Source of the DNA: Arthrobacter zhaoxinii
GTDB lineage: Bacteria > Actinomycetota > Actinomycetes > Actinomycetales > Micrococcaceae
Assembly: GCF_025244925.1 (NCBI RefSeq)
Contig: NZ_CP104275.1
Location: forward strand, 3,348,001 to 3,412,000
DNA: 64,000 nucleotides
Reading direction: 5' to 3'
Both the position numbers and the translations under genes were made by a program. Shown one piece after another: positions 26,973 through 35,978 of this stretch. The number at the start of each line of letters is the position of its first letter. The stretch's first letter is position 1. Under the pieces are notes generated by a model. The model had not been told where the DNA came from. It did no database searches and was given only the letters and a program-made list of their open reading frames with translations.

Positions 26973-26993
26973 ACTGTTGACAATTTCAACGGT
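26973..26993. promoter_or_regulatory. Candidate MarR/PhdR operator
   Basis: ACTGTTGA-N5-TCAACGGT, an inverted repeat with 7 of 8 paired positions, in the 175-bp divergent region between the MarR gene and the phd-like operon. The right size and place for a MarR dimer site. Confidence 0.6.
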
Positions 26994-27066
26994 ATGCCGT
27001 GGAATGGTTCCAATGCCGCAACGTGGCCGCAGTCACATGCAGCCGGCCTGAGCAAAGGAGCTTCGA

Positions 27067-28011
27067 ATGACCGCTGAATCCACTGGTGCACTCGCCGGAA
27101 AGGTCGCCGTCGTCACCGGCTCCGGCCAGGGCCTCGGGCTGGCCTACGCCTCCGAACTCGCCCGCCGGGGTGCCGCCGTCGTCATCAACGACGTGGTTCA
27201 GGAAACAGCAGACCGGGCCGTCGAAATGATTACTTCCGCCGGAGGCCGGGCCGTCGCCGTCGTCGCCCCGGTAGGCACCACTGAAGCCGCCGTAGCCCTG
27301 GTGGAGGGTGCCGTGGCCGCCTTCGGCCGCCTGGACATCCTGGTCACCAATGCGGGTGTCCTGCGGGACAAGTCACTGCTGAAGATGACGGACGAGGATT
27401 TTGACCTGGTGATCCAGGTGCATCTGCGCGGCACGTTCACCTGCGCCCGCGAGGCGTACCGGTACTTCAAGGAAAACAACGTGGCGGGCCGGATCATCAC
27501 CATCGGCTCCCCCACCGGCCAGTACGGCAACTTCGGCCAGACCAACTACGCCGCCGCCAAGGCCGGCATTGTCGGCATGGTCCGCACCTGGGCGCTGGAA
27601 ATGCGCAAGGCCGGCGTCACCGCCAACGCCGTCATTCCCGTGGCCGCCACCGCCATGACCGAGACGGTCCCCTACTTCCGCGCCGCTGTCGAGGCGGAAC
27701 GCCGCGGCGAGCCGATGCCGGACTTCTTCCGCAAGGACCTGGGGTTCGGCACCTCCGCCGACGTCGCCGGGCTGGTCGCCTATCTGGCCTCCGACGACGC
27801 CGCGGGGATCACCGGGCAGGTTATCGGTGCCGGCGGGGACCGGCTGCAGATCTTCTCCCACCCCGTCCCCGTAGTCACCGAATACCGCGAGGGCGGCTGG
27901 ACGTTTGAGGCGCTGCACGAGCAGTTCCCCGCACTCTTGGAGGGCAACCTGCAGCCGGTCGGGGAGAAGATGCCTCCGCTGCCTGAGGAACTCGAACCGC
28001 AGGCATCGTAA
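27067..28011 (+). CDS. phdB: SDR dehydrogenase, 3-hydroxyacyl-CoA type (PhdB-like)
   Basis: 314 residues. NAD(P) signature VTGSGQGLGLAYA at about 17-29, NAG at about 96-98, catalytic YAAAK near 161, and an extended C-terminus typical of the MFE-2-type 3-hydroxyacyl-CoA dehydrogenases. In the phd pathway it oxidises the 3-hydroxy group of the phenylpropanoyl-CoA intermediate. AAAGGAG ribosome site. First gene of a four-gene operon. Confidence 0.8.
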   Translation: MTAESTGALAGKVAVVTGSGQGLGLAYASELARRGAAVVINDVVQETADRAVEMITSAGGRAVAVVAPVGTTEAAVALVEGAVAAFGRLDILVTNAGVLRDKSLLKMTDEDFDLVIQVHLRGTFTCAREAYRYFKENNVAGRIITIGSPTGQYGNFGQTNYAAAKAGIVGMVRTWALEMRKAGVTANAVIPVAATAMTETVPYFRAAVEAERRGEPMPDFFRKDLGFGTSADVAGLVAYLASDDAAGITGQVIGAGGDRLQIFSHPVPVVTEYREGGWTFEALHEQFPALLEGNLQPVGEKMPPLPEELEPQAS

Positions 28012-28022
28012 GGGGAATCAAA

Positions 28023-28952
28023 ATGCGATACGAATACGGCCTCGACCTGGCGTCCCTGGACGCCATCGACATGCACGTGCACATCGAGTGCTCGGACCAC
28101 GGCCACGCCTCGCTGCCGGCGGCCCTCACCGAGGCTTCCGCCAAGTACTTCAAATCCGAGGACCGCAGCCCCACCCTGGACACCATCGCCGAACGCTACC
28201 GCGAGTGGCGGATGGCCGCCGTCGTCTTCACCGTGGACGCCACCACCGCGCTGGGCCACGAACCAAACTCCATCGAAGAGATCGCCGAGGGCGCGGCACG
28301 CAACAATGACGTGCTGATCCCCTTCGGCTCCGTGGATCCACTGCAGGGCAGCCGGGCGGTCGACCGGGCGCGGATGCTGGTGGAGGACTACGGGGTCAAG
28401 GGCTTCAAGTTCCATCCTTCCCTGCAGGGTTTCGATCCTTCGGACCAGCAGTTTTATCCGATCTACGAGGCCATCGCCGCCCTGGGCGTCCCGGCCCTGT
28501 TCCACACCGGGCAGAACGGCATGGGGGCCGGACTGCCCGGGGGCTACGGCATCAAGCTTGCGTACTCGAACCCGATGCTGCTCGATGCCGTTGCCGCGGA
28601 CTTCCCGGAACTGCAGGTCATCATGGCCCACCCGTCCGTGCCATGGCAGGACGAGGCCAACTCGATTGCCATCCACAAGGCCAATGTCTGGATCGACCTG
28701 TCCGGCTGGTCGCCGAAGTATTTTCCGGAGTCCCTGGTGCGGGCTTCGAACTCGATGCTGGCCGACAAGGTCCTGTTCGGCACCGACTATCCGCTGATCT
28801 CCCCGCAGAAGTGGCTGGGTGCCTTTGAGCAGCAGAGCTTCAAGGATGAAGTGCGCCCGAAGATCCTGAAGGACAACGCGGTGCGCCTGCTTGGGCTGGA
28901 TACCGCTGCCGGCGCTGCTGCCGGTGCCGCCGGTGCAGGGGAACGCGCATGA
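28023..28952 (+). CDS. phdC: Amidohydrolase-family beta-ketoacyl-CoA hydrolase (PhdC-like)
   Basis: 309 residues, amidohydrolase-2 TIM barrel. Metal ligands HVH in DMHVHIE (about 18-24), a lysine/histidine strand in GFKFHPSLQGF, FHTGQNG, IMAHPSVPW and FGTDYPL near 258. In the retro-Claisen-type phenylpropanoid route this family cleaves aryl-beta-ketoacyl-CoA to the aromatic acid and acetyl-CoA. Followed directly (ATGA) by the acyl-CoA dehydrogenase. The C-terminal 15 residues are Ala/Gly-rich. Confidence 0.78.
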   Translation: MRYEYGLDLASLDAIDMHVHIECSDHGHASLPAALTEASAKYFKSEDRSPTLDTIAERYREWRMAAVVFTVDATTALGHEPNSIEEIAEGAARNNDVLIPFGSVDPLQGSRAVDRARMLVEDYGVKGFKFHPSLQGFDPSDQQFYPIYEAIAALGVPALFHTGQNGMGAGLPGGYGIKLAYSNPMLLDAVAADFPELQVIMAHPSVPWQDEANSIAIHKANVWIDLSGWSPKYFPESLVRASNSMLADKVLFGTDYPLISPQKWLGAFEQQSFKDEVRPKILKDNAVRLLGLDTAAGAAAGAAGAGERA

Positions 28953-30145
28953 CCGGCCTGCTGACCGAGTCCCGCCTGTACCCCGACTGCGATCCGTTCA
29001 ACGTCGAGGGGCGGCTGACCGAGGCGGAGAAGGCACCGCTTCGGCGTCTGCGCCGGGTCCTGGAAGACACCGCCCGGCCGCTGCTGGCGGACTACTGGGA
29101 GGCCGGGGAGTTCCCGTACCAGCTGGACGGTCCGCTGCGGGAGCTGAACCTGATGGTTCCGCCTGAGCTGACTGCCGGCGGCGCCGAACCGCGGGCGCTC
29201 TACCACGGCTTCCGGATCTTCGAACTGGCCCGCACCGACGCATCGCTGGCCACCTACTACACCGCGCAGGCCGGGTTGTTCCGCACCGCCTGCCGGGTGG
29301 GAGGAACACCGGAGCAGTTTGCGCAGTGGGATCCGTTGATCACCACCTTCGAAATGACCGGCGTGTTCTGCCTGACCGAGCCCGAGCACGGTTCGGACAT
29401 TGCCGGCGGGCTCTCGACGTCGGCACACCGCGACGGCGACGAGTGGATCCTGGACGGGGCCAAGCGGTGGATCGGCGGCGCGTTCACCGCCGACTATCTG
29501 GCGGTCTTCGCCCGGGACGTCGCCGATGGACAGGTCAAGGGGTTCCTCGTGGACCGCGAAGCACCCGGGGTGCGGCTCGAAAAGATCCGCGGCAAAACGT
29601 CGCTGCGGATGATGCAGAACGCCGACATTTCCCTCGACGGCGTCCGCGTTCCTGAATCCCGGAGGCTCGGCAACGTGAACTCCTTCAAGGATGTCGCGGC
29701 GATGCTGCGGGCCATGCGGTCCGACGTAGCCTGGATCGCTACCGGCATCCAGGCCGGAGCGTACGAAGCTGCGCTGCGGTACGTCCGCAGCCGCGAACAG
29801 TTCGGCCGGTCGCTGGGGAGCTTCCAGCTGGTCCAGGAAAAACTCGCCCGGATGCTGGGCAACGTCACCGCGTCCCTGAATCTGGTGGCCGGGCTGGCGG
29901 AGCGCCAGCAGGAAGGGATTTTCCGGGATGAGGATTCCGCCCTGGCGAAGATGTGGATCAGCCTGCACATGCGGGAAACCGTTGCCCTGGCCCGCGAAGT
30001 GGTCGGCGGCAACGGCATCACCCTGGCCACCGATGTCGCACGCTTTCACGCCGACGCCGAGGCCGTCTATTCCTACGAGGGAACCCACGAAATCAATGCG
30101 CTGGTCGTAGGCCGCGCAATCACCGGCAAGAGCGCCTTCATTTGA
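28949..30145 (+). CDS. phdD: Acyl-CoA dehydrogenase (PhdD-like)
   Basis: 398 residues with glutaryl-CoA-dehydrogenase-type motifs: FCLTEPEHGSD near 140, WILDGAKRWIGG, FLVDREAPGV, and the C-terminal catalytic glutamate E377 in YSYEGTHEIN. FAD enzyme introducing the alpha-beta double bond, here probably in dihydro-phenylpropanoyl-CoA substrates. Overlaps phdC by 4 bp. Confidence 0.82.
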   Translation: MTGLLTESRLYPDCDPFNVEGRLTEAEKAPLRRLRRVLEDTARPLLADYWEAGEFPYQLDGPLRELNLMVPPELTAGGAEPRALYHGFRIFELARTDASLATYYTAQAGLFRTACRVGGTPEQFAQWDPLITTFEMTGVFCLTEPEHGSDIAGGLSTSAHRDGDEWILDGAKRWIGGAFTADYLAVFARDVADGQVKGFLVDREAPGVRLEKIRGKTSLRMMQNADISLDGVRVPESRRLGNVNSFKDVAAMLRAMRSDVAWIATGIQAGAYEAALRYVRSREQFGRSLGSFQLVQEKLARMLGNVTASLNLVAGLAERQQEGIFRDEDSALAKMWISLHMRETVALAREVVGGNGITLATDVARFHADAEAVYSYEGTHEINALVVGRAITGKSAFI

Positions 30146-30186
30146 CGTATTCCGCCGTATTCCGCCCCGCAACCCAGGAGTTTTCC

Positions 30187-30663
30187 ATGACCGAAGCACC
30201 CGCCTCCGCCCAGACCATCGTCGCGTTCGATGAGGTTCAGAACCTCATCGGCAAAAATCTCGGACACTCGGCATACCGCGAGATTACGCAGGGCCAAGTG
30301 GACCTGTTTGCCGACGCCACCGATGACCACCAGTGGATCCACGTGGATCCGGAGCGGGCCAAGGACGGCCCCTTCGGCGCTCCGATTGCCCACGGGTTCC
30401 TGACCCTCTCGCTGCTGATCCCGATGTGGGGCGAGCTGTTCGATGTGACGGGCGTCAAGACGAAGGTCAACTACGGCCTGGACAAGGTCCGCTTCACCTC
30501 GCCGGTGAAGGTCGGCTCCCGGATCCGGATGACCGCCGAAATCGCCGATGTCCAGGACGTCAAGGGCAACGGCCTGCACGTGGTCGCGGACCTGACCATC
30601 GAGATCGAGGGCCAGGAACGTCCGGCCGTCATCGCCCGTTTCCTCAGCCGGCTGTACGCCTAG
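30187..30663 (+). CDS. phdE: MaoC-family enoyl-CoA hydratase (PhdE-like)
   Basis: 158 residues, hot-dog fold. The hydratase 2 motif is intact: FADATDDHQWIHVDPERA, with D and H as catalytic pair, followed by GAPIAHGFLTLSL. Starts at ATG 30187 behind AGGAG, 41 bp after the dehydrogenase. Adds water across the cinnamoyl-CoA-type double bond to give the substrate of PhdB. Confidence 0.82.
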   Translation: MTEAPASAQTIVAFDEVQNLIGKNLGHSAYREITQGQVDLFADATDDHQWIHVDPERAKDGPFGAPIAHGFLTLSLLIPMWGELFDVTGVKTKVNYGLDKVRFTSPVKVGSRIRMTAEIADVQDVKGNGLHVVADLTIEIEGQERPAVIARFLSRLYA

Positions 30664-30673
30664 CGTTTCCGGG

Positions 30674-30696
30674 CCGCCCCGGGGCCCCCGGGGCGG
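30674..30696. terminator. GC hairpin between convergent genes
   Basis: 9-bp stem (CCGCCCCGG / CCGGGGCGG) with a 5-nt loop, 11 bp after the phdE stop. No T-run, so probably but not certainly a terminator of the phd operon. Confidence 0.5.
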
Positions 30697-30705
30697 GCGG
30701 AGGGG

Positions 30706-30933
30706 TTACCGCCAGTAGTTGTTCGCGGCCGCAACGGTCGCGAACTCAGTGGCCACCACGTGGGAGGCCGCGATGATGCCGTCCGGGTTGTTGGCATAGG
30801 CGTCGCGGATGATGTGCTCCGCCTGGTCGTCCGGCTGGATGGCGAAGGCGGTCTGCAGCGCCAGTTGAATGGCCAGCTGCCGGCCTTCCTCCGGGGTGGC
30901 GCACTTGAGCGAATTGTTCGGAACAAGCTCCAT
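30706..30933 (-). CDS. Small protein of unknown function
   Basis: 75 residues, no signal or membrane segment, moderately acidic, ending AAANNYWR. A good AGGACGG ribosome site 5 bp upstream and codon use like its neighbours support translation. No family recognised. Stands alone between the phd operon and the ABC transporter genes. Confidence 0.55.
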   Translation of the reverse strand: MELVPNNSLKCATPEEGRQLAIQLALQTAFAIQPDDQAEHIIRDAYANNPDGIIAASHVVATEFATVAAANNYWR

Positions 30934-31085
30934 GGTGTCCGTCCTGTCTTTTCAAAGCCCGCCGGCCTGCCGGCTCGGGCGTGCGGGCGGATACACCCGA
31001 CGGCACCAGTCTCGCCCCGCACCGCCCGGCGCTCAACCGTTCGCCCCGCTTTGCCGTCCACTGAAGCAAGGACGGCGTTGCAGGG

Positions 31086-31868
31086 CTATGTCCCGGTCCG
31101 CTGCTTCAAGGCCGCCTCCACCGCGGCAACCACCGCGTACAGCAGGATCGAGGCCAGGGTCACGGCGACGACGGCGGCCCACACCTGGTCATACCGTGCC
31201 CGGGACACCGCGGAGACAATCCCGTAGCCGATTCCCTGCCCCGTGGCGAGCCACTCCGCGAGCAACGCCCCGGTCAGCGCCCCGGGAATGGATACCCGCA
31301 GCGCGGTGAACAGGGCGGGCACTGCGGTCGGCACCGCCACCTTCCGGAAGGCATCGAACCGGCTACCCCCGTACACCTGCACCACCTCGAGCATGGCCGG
31401 CGAGGCGGAGCGCAAGCCAAACACGATGGTGACGAGCGCAGGGAACAGCACCACAATGCCGCCCATCGCGGCCACCGCCGCCTCCTGCCGGCCGAAGACC
31501 AGGATGATCATCGGTGCCAGTGCCACCAGCGGCACCGAGCGCAGGAGCATGGCCAGCGGCATCAGTGCGTGCTCCACCCCGCGGAACAGGGTGAAGACAC
31601 AGGCCGCGGCGAGCGCGGCCAGCATGCCGGCGGCGAACCCCATGCCGGCGTCGAGCAGTGTCTGTCCCAGCTGCCCGCCCACCAGGGCGCGGTTCTCCGC
31701 GGCCTCCGGGTCCAGGACCAGGAAAGTCCAGACCTCCCACGGTCCCTTGCCGATGTAGGCGGACACGTCGAAGACCTTCAGCAGCCCGATCCAGAGCGCA
31801 CCAACCACGGCCAGTGAGACGGCCAGGCCCAGCAGCATCCGGCCGACGGACCGGACCAGCGCGCCCAT
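31086..31868 (-). CDS. ABC transporter permease (NitT/TauT type), second
   Basis: 260 residues from ATG 31868, which overlaps the preceding permease stop by one base (TGATG). About six membrane helices and the permease EAA-like loop near 175-190 (VYGGSRFDAFRKVAVPTAVPALF). Forms the channel with the other permease. Last gene of a four-gene operon read leftward. Confidence 0.85.
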   Translation of the reverse strand: MGALVRSVGRMLLGLAVSLAVVGALWIGLLKVFDVSAYIGKGPWEVWTFLVLDPEAAENRALVGGQLGQTLLDAGMGFAAGMLAALAAACVFTLFRGVEHALMPLAMLLRSVPLVALAPMIILVFGRQEAAVAAMGGIVVLFPALVTIVFGLRSASPAMLEVVQVYGGSRFDAFRKVAVPTAVPALFTALRVSIPGALTGALLAEWLATGQGIGYGIVSAVSRARYDQVWAAVVAVTLASILLYAVVAAVEAALKQRTGT

Positions 31869-32689
31869 CACAGCCCGCCCATCCGGACACCCGGCCCGCC
31901 GGAGGACCACGGAACAACAACCCGGGACAGGAGCCCGAGCACCGCATAGGCGGAACCGGCCAGTGCGGCACACGCACCCGCCACACCCCATACCCGCGCC
32001 ACTTCCAGGGTCTGCTGCGCGTTGACCATCGCCGGCCCCAGTCCGCGGTCCACTCCCCCCACGTACTCCCCGAGGATCGCACCGAGCAACGCGGCCGGTG
32101 CTGCAATTTTCAACGCCGCCAGGACCGACGGCAGGGCGGCAATAATGCGGACCTTGAGCAGCTGATGGATCCTGCGGCCGCCGAAAACCGTGACGATGTC
32201 CAGGCAGGCACGGTCCGCCGCTTTCAAGCCGGCCAGGGCGCTGACCATCGTGGTGAAAAACACCGACAGTGCTGCCAGTGCCACCGCGGTCCCGGAGGAC
32301 TCCCCGGACCGCGGCGGGCCCAGGACAATAAAGATCACGGGGCCGACGGCGACCACCGGCAGGCAGTAGCTGACAACGGCCAGCTGGGTGGCGACCTGCT
32401 CGAGCCGCGGGACCAGCAGCACCAGGAACGCCAGCAGCAGGGCCAGGGCATTGCCCCACAGATAACCGGCGCCGGCCTCGGCCAGGGTCACGGCGGCATT
32501 GCGCCAGTAGAAGCCCCATCCGTCGGCGCCCATCTGGGCGAGGACCTGCCACGGGGTCGGGATGGCTCCGGGGCCGCCGTCGCCCGCGGCCCCGATGCCG
32601 CTGAGGAAGGTGGCCGCTCCCACCCACCAGAGGGCCAGTACGGCGGCCGCACCGGTGACCCCCACCGCCCACGGCGGCACGCGGGTCAT
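31868..32689 (-). CDS. ABC transporter permease (NitT/TauT type), first
   Basis: 273 residues, about six membrane helices, EAA-like loop [22 protein letters not shown] near 170. Pairs with the downstream permease as a heterodimer. Its start lies 4 bp inside the ATPase gene. Confidence 0.85.
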   Translation of the reverse strand: MTRVPPWAVGVTGAAAVLALWWVGAATFLSGIGAAGDGGPGAIPTPWQVLAQMGADGWGFYWRNAAVTLAEAGAGYLWGNALALLLAFLVLLVPRLEQVATQLAVVSYCLPVVAVGPVIFIVLGPPRSGESSGTAVALAALSVFFTTMVSALAGLKAADRACLDIVTVFGGRRIHQLLKVRIIAALPSVLAALKIAAPAALLGAILGEYVGGVDRGLGPAMVNAQQTLEVARVWGVAGACAALAGSAYAVLGLLSRVVVPWSSGGPGVRMGGL

Positions 32690-33537
32690 GAATCCTCCGC
32701 GGAGGACGGCCCGCCGAAAAGGAGCTCGGAGGCGTGGTCGTGCAGGGCGTGGAATTCGGGGGTCCGCATCATGTGCGGGGTGCGCGGCCGCGGGAGGCCC
32801 ACGGTGATGACCTCCTTGACACGGCCGGGACGCGGACTCATCACCGCCACCGTGTCCGAAAGGAAGATGGCCTCGGAAATACCGTGGGTGACCATCAGCG
32901 TCGTGGCGGGTTTCTCGGTCCAGATCCGCAGCAGCTCAAGGTTCAGGCGTTGGCGGGTCATGTCGTCCAGGGCCCCGAAGGGCTCATCCAGCAGCAGTAC
33001 CGACGGTTTCAGAACCAGCGCCCGCGCAATCGAGACGCGTTGCCGCATGCCGCCGGAGAGCTGCGCAGGCCGGGCCTTTTCGAATCCCTCCAGGCCCACT
33101 AAATTGATCAGCTCGCGGATATACGCGTCATCCGCTGTATGGCCGGCAACCTCCAGCGGCAGCCGGATATTCGTGTACACGCTCCGCCATGGCAGCAGCG
33201 CCGAGTCCTGGAAGGCGATGCCCAGTTCATGGCCGCGCCGGAGATCCTGAGGCGACTTTCCGTCGACAAGGACTTCCCCGGTGGTCGGTGTTTCCAACCC
33301 GGCCAGGATCCGCAGCACGGTGGATTTTCCGCAGCCGGAGGGACCCAGCAGGGAAATGAAGGAGCCGCGGTCGGTGACGAGGTTGGTTTCCGTTAGGGCA
33401 GTCACCTCTTTCCGCCCCGATCCGAACGTCTTGCCAAGGTTCGTTATCCGGATTCCCGTACCGCTGCCCGGCCGGGCAGCTTCCCCGGGTGCTGCTGTGC
33501 CCGGGGAAGCAGGGGCCAGGGTGTGGTCGGACTGCAT
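32686..33537 (-). CDS. ABC transporter ATP-binding protein (SsuB/ThiZ-like)
   Basis: 283 residues. Walker [15 protein letters not shown] near 68-80, Q-loop [11 protein letters not shown], signature [15 protein letters not shown] near 170, Walker [13 protein letters not shown]-loop VTHGISEA. N-terminal 30 residues Pro/Gly/Ala-rich. Powers the import system; its start abuts the stop of the binding-protein gene. Confidence 0.92.
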   Translation of the reverse strand: MQSDHTLAPASPGTAAPGEAARPGSGTGIRITNLGKTFGSGRKEVTALTETNLVTDRGSFISLLGPSGCGKSTVLRILAGLETPTTGEVLVDGKSPQDLRRGHELGIAFQDSALLPWRSVYTNIRLPLEVAGHTADDAYIRELINLVGLEGFEKARPAQLSGGMRQRVSIARALVLKPSVLLLDEPFGALDDMTRQRLNLELLRIWTEKPATTLMVTHGISEAIFLSDTVAVMSPRPGRVKEVITVGLPRPRTPHMMRTPEFHALHDHASELLFGGPSSAEDS

Positions 33538-34602
33538 CTACTTCAGCTCCGGGTTTTCCTCGTACACCTCGGCCAGGAGGCTCATATCGAACACCTGCTC
33601 GGCGGTGAGGTCATATCCGGCCAGTTTCAGGATCTCCAGGTTCTCCTCGATCAGTGAGTCCGAGATGGTGAACAATCCGTTGGCCTCGGTGTCCGCCGAG
33701 ACAACAAGCTTGGTGTTCTGTTCCTCGGCCTGCCGGATTTCCTTCGCCGTGTCCAGGTTCAGGTCCGTGCCGTATACCTCGACGGCCAGCCGTGCGGACT
33801 CTTCGGGGTCAGCGACGGCGTCCTTCCATCCCTGTGCGGTCGCCTTCAGGAATGCCTTCAGTTCCTCCCGGCGGGTTTCAATGGCTTCGTCGGTGGTCAC
33901 GAAGCTCTCCGCGATGAACGGGAGGCCGTTGTCGGCGAATGGCAGTACGGCAGTCTGGTGCCCGGCCTGCTCCAGCGTCAGCACTTCATTGGTGAGGTAG
34001 CCGAAAAATCCATCCACATCGCCGTTGACCAGCGGCTGCGGGTCATACTGCACCGGGACCTTTTCCACGGACCCGGGATCGATCCCGTTGACCTCCAGCA
34101 GGGCGTCAAACAGTGTTTCGTTGACGCCGGCCTGCACTCCGATCCGTTTGCCGGCGAGGTCCTCCGGCGTGGTGATGGGCAGGGAATCCAGGGAGATGAT
34201 GACGAACGGGTTCTTCTGATAGGTGGTGCCGATGATTTTCAGCGGCGCGTCCTGCTCCGCGATGACCGGGGCCACCCCCATGGGGCTGGAGGTTCCCACC
34301 AGGGCGCCCCCGGAGAGAACCATGGTTTCGGTCGAGGTGCCGCCGGGACCGCCTGCTATGAGGTTCACCTCGGAGAAGCCTGCATCGGCGTAATAGCCCT
34401 TCTCCTCGGCGAAGTACTCACCGGCGAATTCGGCGTTCTTGATCCAGGACAGGTTCACGTCCAGGGTGTCGTACTCCGCGTCCCCGGCGTCGTCGGCGGA
34501 TCCGCCGCAGGCGGTGACCATCAGAAGGCTGGACGCGGCGAGTACGCCGAGCAGGATTCGTGCATTCGCGGTGCGTTCGCGCAGCCGGGGCAGGACGTTC
34601 AT
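33538..34602 (-). CDS. ABC transporter substrate-binding lipoprotein (NMT1/ThiY-RibY-like)
   Basis: 354 residues. Signal peptide and lipobox (LLMVTACGG, Cys near 32), then an NMT1/THI5-type binding domain (LSWIKNAEFAGEYFAEEKGYY at about 50-70; QYDPQPLVNGDVDGFFGYLTNE). Relatives bind pyrimidine thiamine precursors, riboflavin or sulfonates. No TPP or FMN riboswitch was recognised upstream, so the ligand is open. First gene of the operon. Confidence 0.87.
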   Translation of the reverse strand: MNVLPRLRERTANARILLGVLAASSLLMVTACGGSADDAGDAEYDTLDVNLSWIKNAEFAGEYFAEEKGYYADAGFSEVNLIAGGPGGTSTETMVLSGGALVGTSSPMGVAPVIAEQDAPLKIIGTTYQKNPFVIISLDSLPITTPEDLAGKRIGVQAGVNETLFDALLEVNGIDPGSVEKVPVQYDPQPLVNGDVDGFFGYLTNEVLTLEQAGHQTAVLPFADNGLPFIAESFVTTDEAIETRREELKAFLKATAQGWKDAVADPEESARLAVEVYGTDLNLDTAKEIRQAEEQNTKLVVSADTEANGLFTISDSLIEENLEILKLAGYDLTAEQVFDMSLLAEVYEENPELK

Positions 34603-34678
34603 GGGTACCGCTTTCAGTAGGTGCGGGGTGATGAATCCCGAGCCTAGGAACGCTTTGTTTCTGCGGCGGACACCCCCT

Positions 34679-34714
34679 GTTACGGTGCGGTATCGGTCCG
34701 TTACGGTGCCGTAA
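34679..34714. promoter_or_regulatory. Tandem candidate operators upstream of ABC operon
   Basis: GTTACGGTGC occurs at 34679-34688 and 34700-34709, exactly 21 bp apart. Each is the left half of a palindrome; the second is TTACGG-TG-CCGTAA (34701-34714). Spacing of two helical turns suggests cooperative binding of a dimeric regulator about 80-100 bp before the binding-protein gene. Confidence 0.55.
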
Positions 34715-34752
34715 ACTCCCTCTCCTCCGCTGGCCCCAACGGGATCCCGGCG

Positions 34753-35898
34753 TTACACCAGCAGCTCGTCGACGTCGGCCCACACGTCGGACGGCCGGAC
34801 CTCGGCCACAAACGAGTCATCATGTTCACACCGCTCCGCCGTCCAGCCCACCTGCGTCACATCAACCTTGCAGACGGGACACGCTGACACCCAGGACATG
34901 TGCACCCGGTGCCGGGCACGGCCGATCGCCCCGGCGTTGACGACGTTGCCGAACCAGTAGATCCCCACGGTGGCGGCCCCGACCGCCTGCGCCAAGTGTC
35001 GGGGGCCGCTGTCGTTGCCCACCATCACCGCGCTGGCCTGCAGCAGGGCCGCGAGCGCACCGATGCCCAGCTCACCGGCCAGTGACCGCACGGGTGCCGC
35101 CGGCCCGGCGTCGGCGAGCGCAAGGTCCACAACCTGCTGCGCAAGGCCCCGGTCGGCGTCGTCACCCACCACCACTACCTGACAGTCCCGGGCAGCGGCA
35201 CGCACCGCCACTTCCGCGAAGTACGACGCCGGCCACCGCCGCCGCGGGTCCGTGGCCCCGGGGTGCAGGGTCACCAGGCTCCGGTCCGGCATCACCAGGG
35301 CCCGTGCCGCTGCGGCCTCTTCGGCGAGGACCGGAAGCTGCCCCTCCAGACTGACGGGAGCAGCGCCGGCCAGACCCGCCACCTCCAGGGCACGGAAGAC
35401 CTCGTGCTGGTAGTAGATGTAGGGGATGCACCGGTCCAGGGCGGCGGCATCGGGGGTCCGGGTGCCCACGGTGTGCCGGGCCCCCAGGCCGAGCAGAAAG
35501 GGATTGGAATTCCGGCCGCCGCCGTGCACCTGGACGGCCAGGTCGAACCGCTCCAGCCGCATCCGGGCCAGGAACTCCTGCACGGCCTGCGGGTCCTCGG
35601 GTCCGGCGGCGATCCCGGGAGCTGCGGGCAGGACCTCCACCCGGTGCACCGGCCCCGGGCGTCCCGTCAGCAGGGCGGCATGCAGTGCCGTGCCCAGCAG
35701 TGTGACGGACGCGGACGGATACGCGGCGGAGAGCGCTTCGATGGCGGGCAGGGAGAACATCAGATCCCCCAGACCTCCGCCGCGCAGGACGGCAATCTTC
35801 CCTACGTCGGGAAACCGGGGTCCCATCGGCCCAACCCCGCGCCGCATTCCGTGCTGCTGCTCGAACCCCTGCTGTCCGGGAGGAAAGGCCTGCATCAT
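34753..35898 (-). CDS. Glycosyltransferase family 9 (heptosyltransferase-like)
   Basis: 381 residues. After about 30 variable residues the GT9 N-terminal motif appears (KIAVLRGGGLGDLMFSLPAIEAL). The donor site is SLVTLHPGATDPRRRWP and VGNDSGPRHLAQAVGAATVGIYW. A Cys cluster (CPVCKVDV ... ERCEHD) near 345-365 may bind metal. AAGGA precedes ATG 35898; an internal ATG (residue 25) is possible. Third GT9 in the window, away from the heptose cluster, standing alone. Confidence 0.83.
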   Translation of the reverse strand: MMQAFPPGQQGFEQQHGMRRGVGPMGPRFPDVGKIAVLRGGGLGDLMFSLPAIEALSAAYPSASVTLLGTALHAALLTGRPGPVHRVEVLPAAPGIAAGPEDPQAVQEFLARMRLERFDLAVQVHGGGRNSNPFLLGLGARHTVGTRTPDAAALDRCIPYIYYQHEVFRALEVAGLAGAAPVSLEGQLPVLAEEAAAARALVMPDRSLVTLHPGATDPRRRWPASYFAEVAVRAAARDCQVVVVGDDADRGLAQQVVDLALADAGPAAPVRSLAGELGIGALAALLQASAVMVGNDSGPRHLAQAVGAATVGIYWFGNVVNAGAIGRARHRVHMSWVSACPVCKVDVTQVGWTAERCEHDDSFVAEVRPSDVWADVDELLV

Positions 35899-35978
35899 CG
35901 GTGTCCTTCGGTCGCTGCACCGTGGCCGGTGCTGGCCCCCACCCTAGGGGCCGCTGCCGCAGCGTCACAGGGTGAAGG

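Noticed and set aside
28787..30199. Open frame of 470 codons antisense to the acyl-CoA dehydrogenase
   Set aside because: Shadow frame caused by high GC; the sense protein has complete catalytic motifs.
31658..33250. 530-codon plus-strand frame across the ABC permease and ATPase genes
   Set aside because: Shadow; the minus-strand ABC proteins have Walker and EAA motifs.
34603..34752. Possible TPP or FMN riboswitch upstream of the NMT1-type binding protein
   Set aside because: Looked for the conserved TPP (CUGAGA) and FMN cores on the minus strand and did not find them; only the TTACGG repeats are evident.
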